This document shows, piece after piece, positions 5,880 through 6,060 of a stretch of DNA of 6,060 nt (position 1 is its first letter; every line of letters begins with the position of its first letter). Source of the stretch: an uncultured Oscillospiraceae bacterium (GTDB lineage Bacteria; Bacillota; Clostridia; Oscillospirales; Oscillospiraceae); the NCBI GenBank assembly GCA_900763965.1, contig CAAFMG010000147.1, positions 1-6,060 of the forward strand, written 5' to 3'. A program made the position numbers and the translations under genes. The notes under the pieces are model-generated. The model was not told the origin of the DNA. It saw only the letters and a program-made list of their open reading frames with translations, and searched no databases.

Positions 5880-6060
5880 TTATGTACCGACCCTGTCTCT
5901 ATTTTCCCGGGGCAAATCCCATCCTCTGGCTTGCGCCGGTTGTGGGGATACATCCAGCTCCGAGACTTCCTTGGGATATTCCCGCAGCTCCTGGGGATCG
6001 TGGAGGGGGTTCCAGACCTGGGCGAAGAAGGGATCCACCTTGGCCCGGCGGCCGTAGTTC
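5880..6060 (-). CDS. C-terminal end of an unidentified protein, cut by the window edge
   Basis: Reading the minus strand from the right edge, a stop-free frame of 59 codons ends at TAA (complement of 5880-5882). It begins NYGRRAKVDPFFAQVWNPLH and ends RENRDRVGT. The frame uses the same G/C-ending codons as the operon genes, and its composition is that of a soluble, charged protein with aromatic residues. This makes it a believable gene tail rather than chance. No start codon lies within the window, so the gene extends past 6060. I do not recognise the family from this fragment: there is no signal, membrane span or catalytic motif. It runs in the same direction as the lipoprotein gene, 160 bp upstream of it. 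The overlapping plus-strand frame at 5845-6057 is cysteine- and serine-rich with no ribosome site and looks like its shadow. Confidence 0.65.
   Translation of the reverse strand, partial: NYGRRAKVDPFFAQVWNPLHDPQELREYPKEVSELDVSPQPAQARGWDLPRENRDRVGT

Noticed and set aside
5720..5953. N-terminal extension of the lipoprotein frame up to 5953
   Set aside because: It would bury the signal peptide internally and overlap the tail of the neighbouring gene. The AGGAGG plus ATG at 5719 gives a perfect lipoprotein start.
5845..6057. 70-codon plus-strand frame rich in Cys, Gly and Ser
   Set aside because: There is no ribosome binding site or known motif, and the minus-strand frame over the same bases has better protein-like composition and codon use.

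Overview
The window is about 58% G+C by eye. It has strong Shine-Dalgarno sites (GGAGG type), tightly packed genes and a GntR/FCD regulator. Its central operon encodes the citrate-to-2-oxoglutarate branch of carbon metabolism with a Re-type citrate synthase-like enzyme. Together these suggest an anaerobic Firmicute of the class Clostridia, possibly a gut Oscillospirales member. That placement is inferred from gene style and content, not from any marker gene.

Layout. Positions 1-165 hold no recognisable gene. They contain a possible terminator for something upstream (51-92), a near-consensus sigma-A promoter (TTGACA 94-99, TATAAT 116-121) and a palindromic operator-like site overlapping the -10 box (117-134). 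From 166 to 5239 a four-gene plus-strand operon follows, with gaps or overlaps of at most 11 nt: a Re-citrate synthase-like DRE-TIM enzyme (166-1542), a GntR/FCD repressor (1554-2192), a single-chain aconitase (2199-4130) and an isocitrate dehydrogenase (4130-5239). A strong hairpin terminator (5248-5295) closes the operon and lies between it and a convergent minus-strand gene. That gene encodes a small lipoprotein (5312-5719). At the right edge, 5880-6060 is the C-terminal end of another minus-strand gene that continues beyond the window.

How the genes work together. The three enzymes make a complete short pathway: oxaloacetate + acetyl-CoA to citrate, then isocitrate, then 2-oxoglutarate. 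In many fermentative anaerobes this half of the TCA cycle serves glutamate synthesis rather than respiration. The regulator encoded inside the operon, with a GntR-type palindrome on the operon's own promoter, points to local autoregulation by an unidentified ligand that could be a pathway intermediate.

Nothing here looks like a mobile element, CRISPR array, RNA gene or wholly new system. The points most worth a second look are the operator/regulator pairing, the assignment of the first gene as a Re-citrate synthase, and the unusual cofactor loop of the isocitrate dehydrogenase.
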